From JBAXQQ01 sp037131695 (GTDB taxonomy: Bacteria; Armatimonadota; Hebobacteria; CAIYQO01): 64,000 nt of DNA. Where the stretch lies: assembly GCA_964638715.1 (NCBI GenBank), contig CAZWZF010000010.1, positions 48,551 through 112,550 of the forward strand. Reading direction: 5' to 3'. The first letter of the stretch is position 1, and each line of letters opens with the position of its first letter. Position numbers and translations under genes: made by a program. A model generated the notes under the pieces. It was not told the DNA's origin. It saw only the letters and a program-made list of their open reading frames with translations, and did not search any database. Shown piece by piece: positions 18,168 to 27,311 of this stretch.

Positions 18168-18884
18168 ATGGAAATTAAGGATAGTGTTGTATTGATTACC
18201 GGCGCATCGTCGGGAATTGGGCTGGCGACGGCGCGGTTGTTTGCCCGGGAAGGCGCGCGGCTGGCACTGGCAGCGCGTTCTGTTGATTTATTGGAACAAC
18301 TGGCTGCAGAACTGCATGCTGAAGGTGCGGAAGTACTGATAATTCCTGTTGATTTAACTGTACAGGGACAAGCGGCGCACGCGGTGAAAGAAACTGTTAA
18401 ATGTTATGGCCGGATAGATATTCTCATTAATAATGCCGGTCAGGCAGCCATCGGCTCTATCGCTGATGTAGAGATTGAAAATTTGCGTCAAATTATGGCA
18501 CTAAATCTTTACGCGCCGTTGGAAGCGATGCAGGCGGCTATCCCGGTTATGCGTACCCGGAAAAGCGGCAGTATTATAAATATCAGCTCAATGGTATCAA
18601 AAATGCGACTGCCCAATCTTGGCGCTTATGCCGCTACCAAGTCCGCGTTGAATATGCTCACCGATACCGCCCGCGTCGAACTTGCCGGTGATGGTATACG
18701 CCTTATTACAGTATACCCGCGCATGACATCCACAGATTTCGCCAAACATTCCCTTGGCAACACCGGGTATCATCGCCAAGTCCACGCAAACCCGAATATC
18801 CAGTCAGACACCCCGGAATATGTTGCAACAAAAATATTATCTGCTGCAATGAATGAACCAGATGAACAATTTATGACGGAATAG
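18168..18884 (+). CDS. Short-chain dehydrogenase/reductase (SDR)
   Basis: 238 residues, classical SDR fold. The NAD(P)-binding motif TGASSGIG is at residues 11-18, and NNAG is near 88-91. The catalytic Ser is in INISSM and the catalytic pair in YAATK (about 154-158). SDRs oxidise or reduce alcohol and carbonyl groups; the substrate cannot be told from sequence. The ATG follows ACGGGGGAAAATAG and has a clear promoter at 18101. The VOC protein gene follows after 21 bp, so the two are likely cotranscribed. Confidence 0.92.
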   Translation: MEIKDSVVLITGASSGIGLATARLFAREGARLALAARSVDLLEQLAAELHAEGAEVLIIPVDLTVQGQAAHAVKETVKCYGRIDILINNAGQAAIGSIADVEIENLRQIMALNLYAPLEAMQAAIPVMRTRKSGSIINISSMVSKMRLPNLGAYAATKSALNMLTDTARVELAGDGIRLITVYPRMTSTDFAKHSLGNTGYHRQVHANPNIQSDTPEYVATKILSAAMNEPDEQFMTE

Positions 18885-18905
18885 TTTTCATAAGGAGAAG
18901 ATATA

Positions 18906-19304
18906 ATGTTCAGTAGAATGGTGCACGCAAACATTGCTGTTCGCGACATCGCGAAGGCAGTACATTTTATCACCACGGCCTTGCCAGATTTCCACATCCG
19001 CGGCGGAGATAAATCCGGTCGCGGCGAATGGCTGCACGTCGGTACCGACGACACCTACATTTCGCTGGCATACTCTCCTGATGCGCTGCCCGGACAAGGG
19101 TTAAGGGTTAACCACATCGGCCTGGTTGTGGAAGATGTCGCCGGTGTAATAGCAAGGCTCGAAGCCGCCGGATACAAACAAAGCTACTACCCGGAAGAAT
19201 CCCAATGGCGCAAACGCTATTACTTCACCGATGATGACGACCAGCAATGGGAGTTCATTCAATACATGTCCGAAGACACTGCGCTGAAGAACGCTTACGA
19301 TTAA
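18906..19304 (+). CDS. VOC-family (glyoxalase/dioxygenase fold) protein
   Basis: 132 residues. It contains one vicinal-oxygen-chelate module, with metal-ligand candidates His in VHANIAV near the start, His in RVNHIGLVVED, and Glu in QWEFIQY near the C terminus. This family includes glyoxalases, dioxygenases and antibiotic-binding proteins; which one is unknown. A good site (AAGGAGAAG) precedes the ATG. It follows the SDR gene closely, suggesting a shared small-molecule pathway. Confidence 0.88.
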   Translation: MFSRMVHANIAVRDIAKAVHFITTALPDFHIRGGDKSGRGEWLHVGTDDTYISLAYSPDALPGQGLRVNHIGLVVEDVAGVIARLEAAGYKQSYYPEESQWRKRYYFTDDDDQQWEFIQYMSEDTALKNAYD

Positions 19305-19313
19305 TTTTGAGGG

Positions 19314-19431
19314 TTACACAGAGATTCACTGAGGAGACACACAGATTCACAGAGAAAACTCTCTCTGTCACTGCGGTGACATCTCCCTCAAGAGGGAGAC
19401 ATTAATAAAACCTCCGTGAATCTCTGTGTAA
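19314..19431. repeat. Intergenic inverted repeat between the VOC gene and the exporter operon
   Basis: 19314-19334 (TTACACAGAGATTCACTGAGG) and 19411-19431 are complementary with one mismatch in 21 bp. Between them lies a second hairpin region, CTCCCTCAAGAGGGAG at 19383-19398, and the word CACTGCGGTGACATC. The CACAGAG / CTCTGTG vocabulary is shared with the repeat at 9136-9390. It could terminate the SDR-VOC transcript. Confidence 0.6.
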
Positions 19432-19494
19432 TAAATACTATAAAACCACTATTAGCAGGAAATCAGCGGGATTTGGCGTAACTATTAAACTGTC

Positions 19495-20376
19495 TTGATT
19501 AATAATACAACAGCTACCAAACTGGACACAGATAGAGATATCCCTCATGTCATAATTCGTGCGGGCGGAATATCTATGGGTGAAATGCTGCGGGAAGTTA
19601 TTGAACGGCGCGACTTGATACTTATTCTCGCCTGGCGCGATATTTCCATACGCTACAAGCAATCTTTCCTTGGCACTGCCTGGGTGATAATACAGCCGTT
19701 GCTGTTGATGCTGGTCTTTACCACCTTTATGGGTCGGGTTGTCCGGGTGCCGTCAGATGGGTTGCCTTACCCGATATTTGTATTCAGCGGGCTTATGTTG
19801 TGGCAATTTTTCGCGTCTATATTGACCCGGGTTACCAGCAGTGTGGTAAACACCGGCGAGATGATACGCAAGGTATATTTCCCCCGCTTATCGGTTCCCA
19901 TCGCCGCTGCTATTCCCGCCGCTTATGATTTGTTATTTGTTGCCATCACATTCATCTGCCTGTTGGCATTTTATACGCTATTTAAAGGCCTGGTTATACT
20001 CATTACCTGGAAACTGTTGTTAATTCCGTTTTTCATATTACTGGCGGCAATCACTGCTCTTGGATTTGGGATTTGGTTCTCGTGCTGGGGTGTCCGTTAC
20101 CGCGATATTAACCACCTGCTGCCGGTGATAGTGCAAGTATGGTTTTTTGCGTCGCCAGTGACATATCCCACCAGTCTGGTACACGGCAAAACACGGTTGC
20201 TATACGGACTGAATCCGATGATGGCATCTATCGACGGAATGAGATGGTGCATATTTGGCGATACTTATACTCCGGGCATCGAGATAATCTGGCCGATTTT
20301 GATATCGATTGTCATCCTGATAACCGGAATATTTTTCTTTCATCATGCCCAGCGAAAATTTGCGGATGACCTTTAA
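19495..20376 (+). CDS. ABC-2 type permease of a polysaccharide exporter (Wzm-like)
   Basis: 293 residues with about six hydrophobic segments. The conserved LAWRDISIRYKQSFLGTAW near residues 45-63 marks the Wzm/TagG family, the membrane half of exporters that push O-antigen, teichoic acid or similar lipid-linked glycans across the inner membrane. The 5' end is uncertain. The TTG at 19495 has no strong ribosome site, but family members have residues corresponding to HVIIRAGG before the first conserved block, which favours the long form over the ATG at residue 28. The stop overlaps the next gene's start by one base (TAATG). It begins a four-gene operon. Confidence 0.9.
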   Translation: MINNTTATKLDTDRDIPHVIIRAGGISMGEMLREVIERRDLILILAWRDISIRYKQSFLGTAWVIIQPLLLMLVFTTFMGRVVRVPSDGLPYPIFVFSGLMLWQFFASILTRVTSSVVNTGEMIRKVYFPRLSVPIAAAIPAAYDLLFVAITFICLLAFYTLFKGLVILITWKLLLIPFFILLAAITALGFGIWFSCWGVRYRDINHLLPVIVQVWFFASPVTYPTSLVHGKTRLLYGLNPMMASIDGMRWCIFGDTYTPGIEIIWPILISIVILITGIFFFHHAQRKFADDL

Positions 20377-21146
20377 TGGATAATTCAATCAAAGTAAGCG
20401 GAATATGGAAACAATACGTACTGGGTGAACTGACATCGACCCGTACGTATGAAATGCTGCAAAATTTTCTGGCATCGCTGGCAGGCAAAAAACCGGCTGG
20501 AATTAAAAATAGTTTCTGGGCACTGCAGGATATTGACTTCACCCTCGACCGCGGCCGGGTGCTGGGACTGATTGGCCGCAACGGCAGCGGGAAAAGTACC
20601 CTGCTGAAATTGCTGGCGCGCATCACTAATCCCACTCGTGGAACGATAGAATATTACGGCCGTATGGGAGCGTTGCTTGAGGTTGGAACCGGATTTCACC
20701 CCGAACTTACCGGTAGAGAGAATATCTATTTGAACGGTGCTATCCTGGGGATGACAAAGTCGGAAATTACCAAAAAATTCGATGAAATTGTTGAGTTTTC
20801 CGAGATAGCGCTATTCTTGGATACCCCGGTAAAGCATTACTCGTCAGGCATGTATGTCCGTCTTGCCTTCTCAGTCGCCGCCCACCTGGAACCGGAGATT
20901 TTGCTGTTGGACGAGGTATTGGCGGTGGGCGATCTGGCTTTTCAGCATAAATCCCTGCGCAAAATGCATGAGGTGGTAAAAAATGGCCGCACGGTAATAT
21001 TTGTAAGCCACAGCATGGACGCGATACGCGATCTTTGCGACCGGGTGATGGTGCTGGACCACGGAAAAATGATAACTGACGCCCCGGCGGAAGAGGCGAT
21101 TAAAATATACGAAAAGTTGAATGAAGAGCTGAAGGCGGAACTGTGA
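20376..21146 (+). CDS. ABC transporter ATP-binding protein of a polysaccharide exporter (Wzt-like)
   Basis: 256 residues. Walker A is GRNGSGKST, the ABC signature is YSSGMYVRLAFSVA and Walker B is EILLLDEVLAVGD; the switch His is in IFVSHSMD. The sequence before the P-loop (KNSFWALQDIDFTLDRGRVL) is typical of Wzt/TagH. No C-terminal glycan-binding domain is present, so it is the short type that does not itself recognise the capped glycan chain. It pairs with the permease just upstream, with translational coupling at TAATG. Confidence 0.94.
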   Translation: MDNSIKVSGIWKQYVLGELTSTRTYEMLQNFLASLAGKKPAGIKNSFWALQDIDFTLDRGRVLGLIGRNGSGKSTLLKLLARITNPTRGTIEYYGRMGALLEVGTGFHPELTGRENIYLNGAILGMTKSEITKKFDEIVEFSEIALFLDTPVKHYSSGMYVRLAFSVAAHLEPEILLLDEVLAVGDLAFQHKSLRKMHEVVKNGRTVIFVSHSMDAIRDLCDRVMVLDHGKMITDAPAEEAIKIYEKLNEELKAEL

Positions 21147-22081
21147 TGGATGATATAATCACCAGAATATCCGCCGGAAGCACAGAATGGATACCAATAC
21201 TGGCACAATTCACCACAAAATATCTTGACAGTTGTGGACGGTCGTTCACCAATTATGTCAGTGACCGGCTAATACGCGCCACCCGCCAGGCCGACGGTAT
21301 CGTGATGACCCGGAACGGACTGCTGCGGGGGATTATCGTGATGGATTACGATGGCACCGCCGCGGAGATAACCGTACCCTGGACCATGCGCACTGATGAC
21401 GACACAACCGCCGCAATTATGGCAAAATACGCTATAGATGAGATTCTCGCCGCACCCCGCGAAATTCGCCACATTCGGGCAGAACGCCAGCTTGTTCCCG
21501 GCGAATCTGATGGCATCGGACTGAAAGAAGCCGGTTTTGAACTATATCAGCGTACCAGAATGACGATAAATTTGCCCGGATTTTCACTTAGCGACGACTT
21601 GGTGACGGATTGCACCATTAAGCCATGGGACATCACCAAACTGGATACGGCAGCGGAATTAATATATTCGGCCAATGACAATACTCTCGATAAAAGGCTC
21701 TACCCGGTATTCTTTGGCAATTCCCCGTCGGATTGCCGTCATGGCATATTATCCATCCTCGCCGGCAAATATGGTGCTATTCACCCGCAAGCCAGCCTGT
21801 GCTTGTATCACGAAGATGTTATGGCGGGTGTTAACCTGGTGGTAGATGAAGGCAATGGAGTAGCCAGCGTGGTAGAGATTTCAGTAAGCCCGCATCTGCA
21901 GCGTCGCGGGTATGCCCGCACCATGATGTTGAAAAGCCTGCATATATTGCAGGATGAAGGCGTCGAGTCGGTTGACCTGGCGGTGACGAATGAAAATCAC
22001 CGCGCTTACCAGATGTATTTAAAATTGGGATTCACCGAAGCGGCAGGTTTTCCGGTGGGGATTTATGAGGTGGCAGGATGA
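21146..22081 (+). CDS. GNAT-family acetyltransferase, probably two GNAT-like domains
   Basis: 311 residues. The C-terminal domain (about 155-311) has the acetyl-CoA-binding motif VSPHLQRRGYARTMM and the later NENHRAYQMYLKLGF typical of GNAT enzymes. The N-terminal half looks like a second, diverged GNAT domain without a clear CoA motif. The ATG at 21146 overlaps the upstream TGA (TGATG); the GTG one codon earlier is the alternative. Its place between a glycan exporter and an LptF/G permease suggests acetylation of an envelope component or its precursor. That is inference from context. Confidence 0.85.
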   Translation: MDDIITRISAGSTEWIPILAQFTTKYLDSCGRSFTNYVSDRLIRATRQADGIVMTRNGLLRGIIVMDYDGTAAEITVPWTMRTDDDTTAAIMAKYAIDEILAAPREIRHIRAERQLVPGESDGIGLKEAGFELYQRTRMTINLPGFSLSDDLVTDCTIKPWDITKLDTAAELIYSANDNTLDKRLYPVFFGNSPSDCRHGILSILAGKYGAIHPQASLCLYHEDVMAGVNLVVDEGNGVASVVEISVSPHLQRRGYARTMMLKSLHILQDEGVESVDLAVTNENHRAYQMYLKLGFTEAAGFPVGIYEVAG

Positions 22082-23214
22082 GAAAGTTTGACCGGTACCT
22101 GTTGGCAGAGATGGCAACCCCCTTTACCGCCGGAATAGTGGTGATGCTGATGCTGCTGGTGGGGAACCAGTTATATATTCTGCTGCGCACCGTATACTCC
22201 GCCGGTGCGCCTATCCGCGACTTCGGCATGATGCTGCTCTATTACCTGCCCGCGGTGCTGGTACAAGCTATTCCGGCGTCGGTACTGCTGGGGGTGGCAC
22301 TGGCACTGAACCGGCTGGAACGCGACCGCGAATTGCAATCAATGCGGCTGGCGGGGATATCTCTCACCCGTATCATAACCCCCGTCATCATTATTTGCAT
22401 CCTCATCTCCGTGTGCATACTGTACCTGCAGGACAAGGTAATTCCCTATACCAGCCACCAGGCAGAACGCATTAAGATGAAGATTTCATACCAATCACCC
22501 GAGGCTGTTATCCCGTCCGACCAGGTAATCAAGCTGGACAACGGCACAGTGGTATATGTGAAGACGGTAGATCCGCGCAATCACCGGCTGAGCGGCGTGA
22601 TAGTATGGAAGCCGAACCCGGGGAAATTTCCCACCCTTATTACCATCCCGATAGCGGAAAATCATGACGGCCAGTGGATGCTGATGGCTGACCCGCTGAA
22701 CCCTCAGCAAACCCCGCGTATGTATACCTTTGATGAGCAAGGCAACCTGGGCAACTATATTGACGTCACCGGCGCAGATTCCTGGATGAATATGAACAAC
22801 GACATCTGGTTATACATTACGGATTCACCCACCACCGCCGAAGAGTTGTCGATACGGCAATTGCTGGACTTGCGCAAAGGCGTCCGCCTGTCGATGGGAG
22901 TCATCGTCAGCGACCCGAAATTGCTGACATATTACCTGCACCGCAAATTTTCCAATGCCCTCGCCCCGCTGGTAGCCGCCCTCCTCGCCATTCCCCTGGC
23001 AGTCAGGTTCGGCCGCCACGGCGGTTTCACCGGCCTGCTGCTATCTTTCATAGTAGCCTTCTGCTTTGTAGTAAGCACCCAATGGGCGCAGGTACTCACC
23101 GAAACCCGTGGCATAAACCCCCTCCTCGGCGCCTGGGCACCCGCCGTCTTCTTCGGCCTGATAGGAATAATCATGTTGATAAGAGAAGAGTTGGGATTGA
23201 GGAAGTCTGCGTAA
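22078..23214 (+). CDS. LptF/LptG-family permease (YjgP/YjgQ)
   Basis: 378 residues. The N terminus (MRKFDRYLLAEMATPFTAG), three hydrophobic segments, a periplasmic beta domain of about 150 residues and three further C-terminal membrane segments match LptF/LptG. These proteins extract lipopolysaccharide from the inner membrane with the ATPase LptB. The sequence does not decide between F and G. Only one such gene is here and no LptB or LptC is nearby. The ATGA overlap with the GNAT gene shows tight coupling, and the gene closes the operon begun at 19495. Confidence 0.92.
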   Translation: MRKFDRYLLAEMATPFTAGIVVMLMLLVGNQLYILLRTVYSAGAPIRDFGMMLLYYLPAVLVQAIPASVLLGVALALNRLERDRELQSMRLAGISLTRIITPVIIICILISVCILYLQDKVIPYTSHQAERIKMKISYQSPEAVIPSDQVIKLDNGTVVYVKTVDPRNHRLSGVIVWKPNPGKFPTLITIPIAENHDGQWMLMADPLNPQQTPRMYTFDEQGNLGNYIDVTGADSWMNMNNDIWLYITDSPTTAEELSIRQLLDLRKGVRLSMGVIVSDPKLLTYYLHRKFSNALAPLVAALLAIPLAVRFGRHGGFTGLLLSFIVAFCFVVSTQWAQVLTETRGINPLLGAWAPAVFFGLIGIIMLIREELGLRKSA

Positions 23215-23259
23215 GAAGAGAAAGCATTAAGGTTTGAAAGAGAATATAAATGTTTTAAT

Positions 23260-23350
23260 TACAGTCACCCAAAACTGTCATTTTATCACAAGGAATTATT
23301 GATATTAAAAGTTCCGGGCCGGACTTCACCCCTTTCCAAACGGTGACTGA
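23260..23350. repeat. MITE-like element, degenerate copy (family A)
   Basis: Begins TACAGTCACCC and ends TTCCAAACGGTGACTGA, matching the ends of the 14657 element. The interior is shortened and diverged (91 bp). It sits downstream of the LptF/G gene. The remaining bases up to 23510 are AT-rich and contain no gene. Confidence 0.65.
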
Positions 23351-23510
23351 AATTTTAAGCATTACTCTGTAAAAATTCATTTTTAGTTGATCTAATAATC
23401 TTTTATTTTTGCCATATAAACTGTTGTATGATATTCGCACCTCTTAAAAAACCACCGCAAAAATGATATGATTGTTGCAGTGGAATTATTATTCATTATG
23501 GGGTATTTTC

Positions 23511-25418
23511 ATGTCTGACAATGTTATTCGGAATCTTAACAGCCGCGTTGGCTGTCACTGCTGGGGGACGAATCCTGATTCTGTTGCTGGTGTGCCGGTA
23601 TATGCCGAGGTTGGGTGCCGTTGGGTGCGGGCAACCCGGCCTATGCAGATGGATGTGGTGGCTACCGGGCCGCGGCAATATAATTTTGCCGACCATGGCG
23701 AGGCGTCTATCGATCTGGCAATTGCCAACGGGATGTCTATTATGGGCATTCTCGACGCGCGGTGGGGCAACGAAACGCTGTTTAACGACTTGCCTTATGC
23801 CTCGCCTATCTGGGAACACCTTGATTTGTGGGAAGATTTCGTTACTGCTTCAGTTAATTATTACAAGGATCGGGTGAAATATTGGGAAATTATTAATGAA
23901 CCGCCATTTTTCTGGTGGTACCCAACCCCCGAAGGCGTGACTATTCCAGAGATAAACCCGGATATCAAGCGCGCGCCAATCTGGGCATACGCGAAATTGC
24001 TGAAAGCATCGGCAAAGGCAATTCGCGCCGCCGACCCGACTGCCAAGGTGGTGATGGGCAGCGGATTTAACGACGGGCAATTTTTACAGCGGTTATACGA
24101 CCTTGATTGCAAGGACAACTTTGATATAGCATCGGTGCATTACCTTGGCTGCAAGCACCCGGATGATTTCGCGCGCGGTTATCGACGAATGCGCACGGTG
24201 ATGGCGGAAAATGGCGATGCCGGCAAGGCTATGTGGGATACCGAGAACGGACCCGGCGGCGCGATAATCGGACAGTCAGTGCAAACCCCGGGAGAATACG
24301 AGGCGCTGTATAACATTTACCGCCACTGCTTCACACACCAATTCGGACTGGAACGCTATTTCTGGTTTAACCCGCCAATACAAAAAGAAGCCGGTGTCAG
24401 CCATGGATCCGGTACTTATGATGCAAATAACCAGCTCTCACCAGCGTACCAGGCGATGAAAACGCTGTATAAATTCGTTGGAGAAGGCGAATTGTTGAAA
24501 AATACCCACCTTGACGGCGAAGTTCACACCTATCTGTTTAACGGCCCGCAAGGCCCGGTATCTATTTTGTGGTCTACCGCACCCGCCACCGCACGGTTAT
24601 CAGGCAAAATTGACGCTTTTAATTACCTGGGTGAATCGCAAAAATTAAGCGGCGAGTTTGAACTCAATGGCCAGCCGCTTTTTATCCCCGGCGATATCAC
24701 ATCAACGCTTGATATTACAATAAACGGCAAACGCGAAACAGTGGTGCCATGTATGAAACAGCCAGCAGCGGATACTCCGCAATTCACTGCCTCGGCAGTA
24801 TCAACAGCGATAGGTATTCACGATGCCGGATGGGACAGCATTCCTTACCTTGCTACCCGTAATGAAATACCGGTGACTGATATTGGGAAACATTTCTGCA
24901 AAGTAACCACCAGCGTAACCGCTGATATCCAGATGGCATTCACCCCCGAATCGCTGCTGCTGCGGGTGAAAACTTATGACGATACGCTGAATCCCGCCTG
25001 TCCCACCGGTCTGGTGCAATTCACCTTGCGCGACTCCAACCCGGAAGTGCGCGAATGGACCTATTTCTATAATTCTTACGGTTTATACAACCTTTTCGCG
25101 TCTAACCGCGGGCCGATGGTTCTGCGTTTTGAACATCTCATGCAGGATGAATATCCCGTCGGAGTGGTGAAAAATGCTGATATACAGGTTGAACCAGAAG
25201 CGGATGGCCTGCTTTACTGGGCAAATATCCCGTGGTCAGAAATAGGCCCATGCCGCCCAGGCAGTAACAATCCATACCTGATGATGTTCAGTTTTAACCG
25301 CGCCGACAACATTCTGGACTTGCCAACCGGCGACGAACCAGAAGAATGGTCTCACAACTTCAACGACAACTTCATCGTGAAAAATCCAGCGTTGACGAGG
25401 TGGGTGGTGTTTGGGTGA
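23511..25418 (+). CDS. Clan GH-A glycosidase (GH39/GH5-like) with C-terminal CBM9-like domain
   Basis: 635 residues without a signal peptide. Residues about 10-330 form a TIM barrel. The acid/base Glu130 is in WEIINEPPF and a likely nucleophile Glu245 is in MWDTENGPG; the 115-residue spacing fits clan GH-A retaining glycosidases. Residues about 420-635 resemble the CBM9-like sugar-binding beta domain found at the C termini of several neighbours. The ATG at 23511 starts the conserved region; an upstream in-frame start at 23472 would add an unusual 13-residue leader. The family within the clan is not certain. Confidence 0.82.
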   Translation: MSDNVIRNLNSRVGCHCWGTNPDSVAGVPVYAEVGCRWVRATRPMQMDVVATGPRQYNFADHGEASIDLAIANGMSIMGILDARWGNETLFNDLPYASPIWEHLDLWEDFVTASVNYYKDRVKYWEIINEPPFFWWYPTPEGVTIPEINPDIKRAPIWAYAKLLKASAKAIRAADPTAKVVMGSGFNDGQFLQRLYDLDCKDNFDIASVHYLGCKHPDDFARGYRRMRTVMAENGDAGKAMWDTENGPGGAIIGQSVQTPGEYEALYNIYRHCFTHQFGLERYFWFNPPIQKEAGVSHGSGTYDANNQLSPAYQAMKTLYKFVGEGELLKNTHLDGEVHTYLFNGPQGPVSILWSTAPATARLSGKIDAFNYLGESQKLSGEFELNGQPLFIPGDITSTLDITINGKRETVVPCMKQPAADTPQFTASAVSTAIGIHDAGWDSIPYLATRNEIPVTDIGKHFCKVTTSVTADIQMAFTPESLLLRVKTYDDTLNPACPTGLVQFTLRDSNPEVREWTYFYNSYGLYNLFASNRGPMVLRFEHLMQDEYPVGVVKNADIQVEPEADGLLYWANIPWSEIGPCRPGSNNPYLMMFSFNRADNILDLPTGDEPEEWSHNFNDNFIVKNPALTRWVVFG

Positions 25419-25505
25419 AGGTACTGCCGATATGAAGCAGATATTTGATAAGTTTTACTCAACAATGGTAATATAAAACAGATTAATTATTGAGGAGGAT
25501 GATAA

Positions 25506-27275
25506 ATGAAAATTTCTGATTTAGATATATTACTTCAGGAAGGCGAAGGCGTCATGTTAGAGTATAAGGAAAGTTTATCTTCTTCCTTTGCCCGAGAACT
25601 TGTTGCTTTTGCGAATACTGCAGGCGGTAAAATTCTGCTGGGTGTTAAAGATGATGGTTCGGTTAAAGGAATCGCTGATACAAATGAATCGCGCGCAAGA
25701 ATCCAGAATATTGCCCGCAATTGCGATCCGCCAGTGAAAATATTACAACAACATATCGGTGATGTAACAGTTATAACTGTTCGCGAAAGCGATGTAAAAC
25801 CAGTACAGTGCAGTGAGGGATTTTTTTGGCGGTTGGGATCAGTTTCTCAAAAACTTTCCCGCGAAGAAATCCGCGAACTTTTTCAACAGGTTGGTGCAAT
25901 TCGTTTTGACTTGTCTATTTGCCCGCGTTTTCGATATCCTGACGACTTTGATGTTGATAAATTTAATTATTGGCTGCAAAAAAGTACAATATCCCGCACC
26001 GGAACAGTTGAAGATATTCTGGTTAACATTGAAGCTGCCGAACGTTCTGGCGGTAAATTGCTTTTTCGCAACGCCGGTGTAATTTTCTTTGCTCGCGAAC
26101 CACGCCGATTCTTTAATCAGGCCTACATCACCTGCCTGTTATTTAAAGGAACAAGTAAGGTTCACGTGTTGGATCGTAAAGATTTTGATGGCGGTATTGT
26201 TACCGACATAGAAGACAGCCTGCGCTTTATTGAGCGTAATACTCGTACTGCCTATAAAATAGAAAAACTGCAGCGTGAAGAAATTACAGAATACCCAATG
26301 CCTGCACTGCGCGAAGCTATCACTAATTCCGTTATGCATCGCGACTGGTTTATCGAAGGCGCAAATGTCTTTGTTGAAATATTTGAAGACCGCGTTGAAA
26401 TTTCAAGTCCAGGCGGTCTTCCCAAAGGGATGCTTATTGAAGACCTTGGAACCAAAAGCGTACGCCGCAATCCGTTGATTGCCGATTTGCTGCACCGCAT
26501 TTCATTTATTGAAAAGGCTGGAACCGGCATCAGGCGTATGCGTGATGGTGCACGCGACCAGGGTTATCCCGAACCAAACTTTTCCGCAGACGGTTTCTTT
26601 TCCGCCGTATTTCACCCTGTAATAACTGAAACGGTCAATAACATAGTCCCTGTAGACCATGCAAGTACCATGCAAGTACCATGCAAGTACCATGCAAGTA
26701 CCATGCAAGTGCTTGCAATATTAAATCATGCAGCATTAGTGGAGAAAACAAGAGAAGAATTGCAATCAATTGCAGGAATTAAGAATCGAGATTATTTTAG
26801 AAAAAATTACCTCAATCAGCTTGTTTCAGATGGTTTATTAGAACTTACTATACCAAATAAACCAAATAGTCCAAAACAAAAATATCTTACATCTTCTATC
26901 GGCGGTAACATTCTTAACAATAATGCACCAACATTTTCTGTTGAAAATAACTTTGAAAAAGGCTCAGAATCTCATGTTGACCATGCAAGTACCATGCATG
27001 TTGGAACTAAGTCGGGACTAAGTCGGGACCAAGTTGGGACTAATTCGGGACTAAGTCGGGACCAAGTTACTATTCTTAATGAATGTTTGCATGAAAGTTC
27101 TATTAGTGAATTACTAATTCTTGTTGGACGAACTAACAGAACTAAATTTAATAATGTTTTTATAAAACCACTTTTAGAAGATGGTCTATTAGAACTAACT
27201 ATCCCTGATAAGCCCAGAAGTTCAAAACAAAAATATAGAATAACTGAAAAAGGTCGGGAAATACTTAAGGGATAA
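25506..27275 (+). CDS. Schlafen/AlbA_2-type ATP-binding regulator with repeat-containing linker
   Basis: 589 residues. Residues 1-130 form an AlbA_2/Schlafen putative nucleic-acid-binding domain (EGVMLEYKESLSS, FANTAGGKILLGVKDDG). Residues about 200-375 form a RecG-like HATPase_c_4 region (PALREAITNSVMHRDW, SPGGLPKGM, EKAGTGIRRMRD). The C-terminal part is duplicated: two winged-helix-like units each end in DGLLELTIPxKPxSxKQKY (about 435-460 and 557-580). Each is preceded by a short-period repeat linker, from 11-bp DNA repeats at 26658-26712 and 27003-27068. The family is usually called a transcriptional regulator or helicase-like protein. The start follows GAGGAGG. The gene is more AT-rich at its 3' end than its neighbours and lies alone within a carbohydrate block. 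Confidence 0.88.
   Translation: MKISDLDILLQEGEGVMLEYKESLSSSFARELVAFANTAGGKILLGVKDDGSVKGIADTNESRARIQNIARNCDPPVKILQQHIGDVTVITVRESDVKPVQCSEGFFWRLGSVSQKLSREEIRELFQQVGAIRFDLSICPRFRYPDDFDVDKFNYWLQKSTISRTGTVEDILVNIEAAERSGGKLLFRNAGVIFFAREPRRFFNQAYITCLLFKGTSKVHVLDRKDFDGGIVTDIEDSLRFIERNTRTAYKIEKLQREEITEYPMPALREAITNSVMHRDWFIEGANVFVEIFEDRVEISSPGGLPKGMLIEDLGTKSVRRNPLIADLLHRISFIEKAGTGIRRMRDGARDQGYPEPNFSADGFFSAVFHPVITETVNNIVPVDHASTMQVPCKYHASTMQVLAILNHAALVEKTREELQSIAGIKNRDYFRKNYLNQLVSDGLLELTIPNKPNSPKQKYLTSSIGGNILNNNAPTFSVENNFEKGSESHVDHASTMHVGTKSGLSRDQVGTNSGLSRDQVTILNECLHESSISELLILVGRTNRTKFNNVFIKPLLEDGLLELTIPDKPRSSKQKYRITEKGREILKG
26658..26712 (+). repeat. 11-bp tandem repeat array 1 inside the AlbA-type gene
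   Basis: Five head-to-tail copies of CATGCAAGTAC; only the last has a change (GTGC for GTAC). As 11 is not a multiple of 3, the protein cycles every 33 bp (HASTMQVPCKY). Loss or gain of one unit would shift the frame and remove the C-terminal winged-helix units. One further copy and a half are at 26982-27003. Confidence 0.9.
27003..27068 (+). repeat. 11-bp tandem repeat array 2 inside the AlbA-type gene
   Basis: Six copies of a different 11-bp unit, consensus GGGACTAAGTC, with variants GGGACCAAGTT and GGGACTAATTC. It encodes VGTKSGLSRDQVGTNSGLSR and continues in that pattern. The total of 66 bp keeps the frame. Confidence 0.88.
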
Positions 27276-27311
27276 ACTTGTAACATAAAAAACATAACCA
27301 GGAGAAAAAAA

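Noticed and set aside
15511..25418. Bacteroidetes-type polysaccharide utilisation locus
   Set aside because: No SusC-like receptor, SusD-like lipoprotein or hybrid sensor is present, and the glycan genes are in separate transcripts.
26658..27068. CRISPR-like array
   Set aside because: Units are 11 bp, directly adjacent with no spacers, and in frame within a gene. No cas genes are in the window.
25506..27275. Anti-phage defence island around the Schlafen/AlbA-type gene
   Set aside because: Its neighbours are carbohydrate enzymes; no nuclease, methylase, toxin or other defence gene is adjacent.
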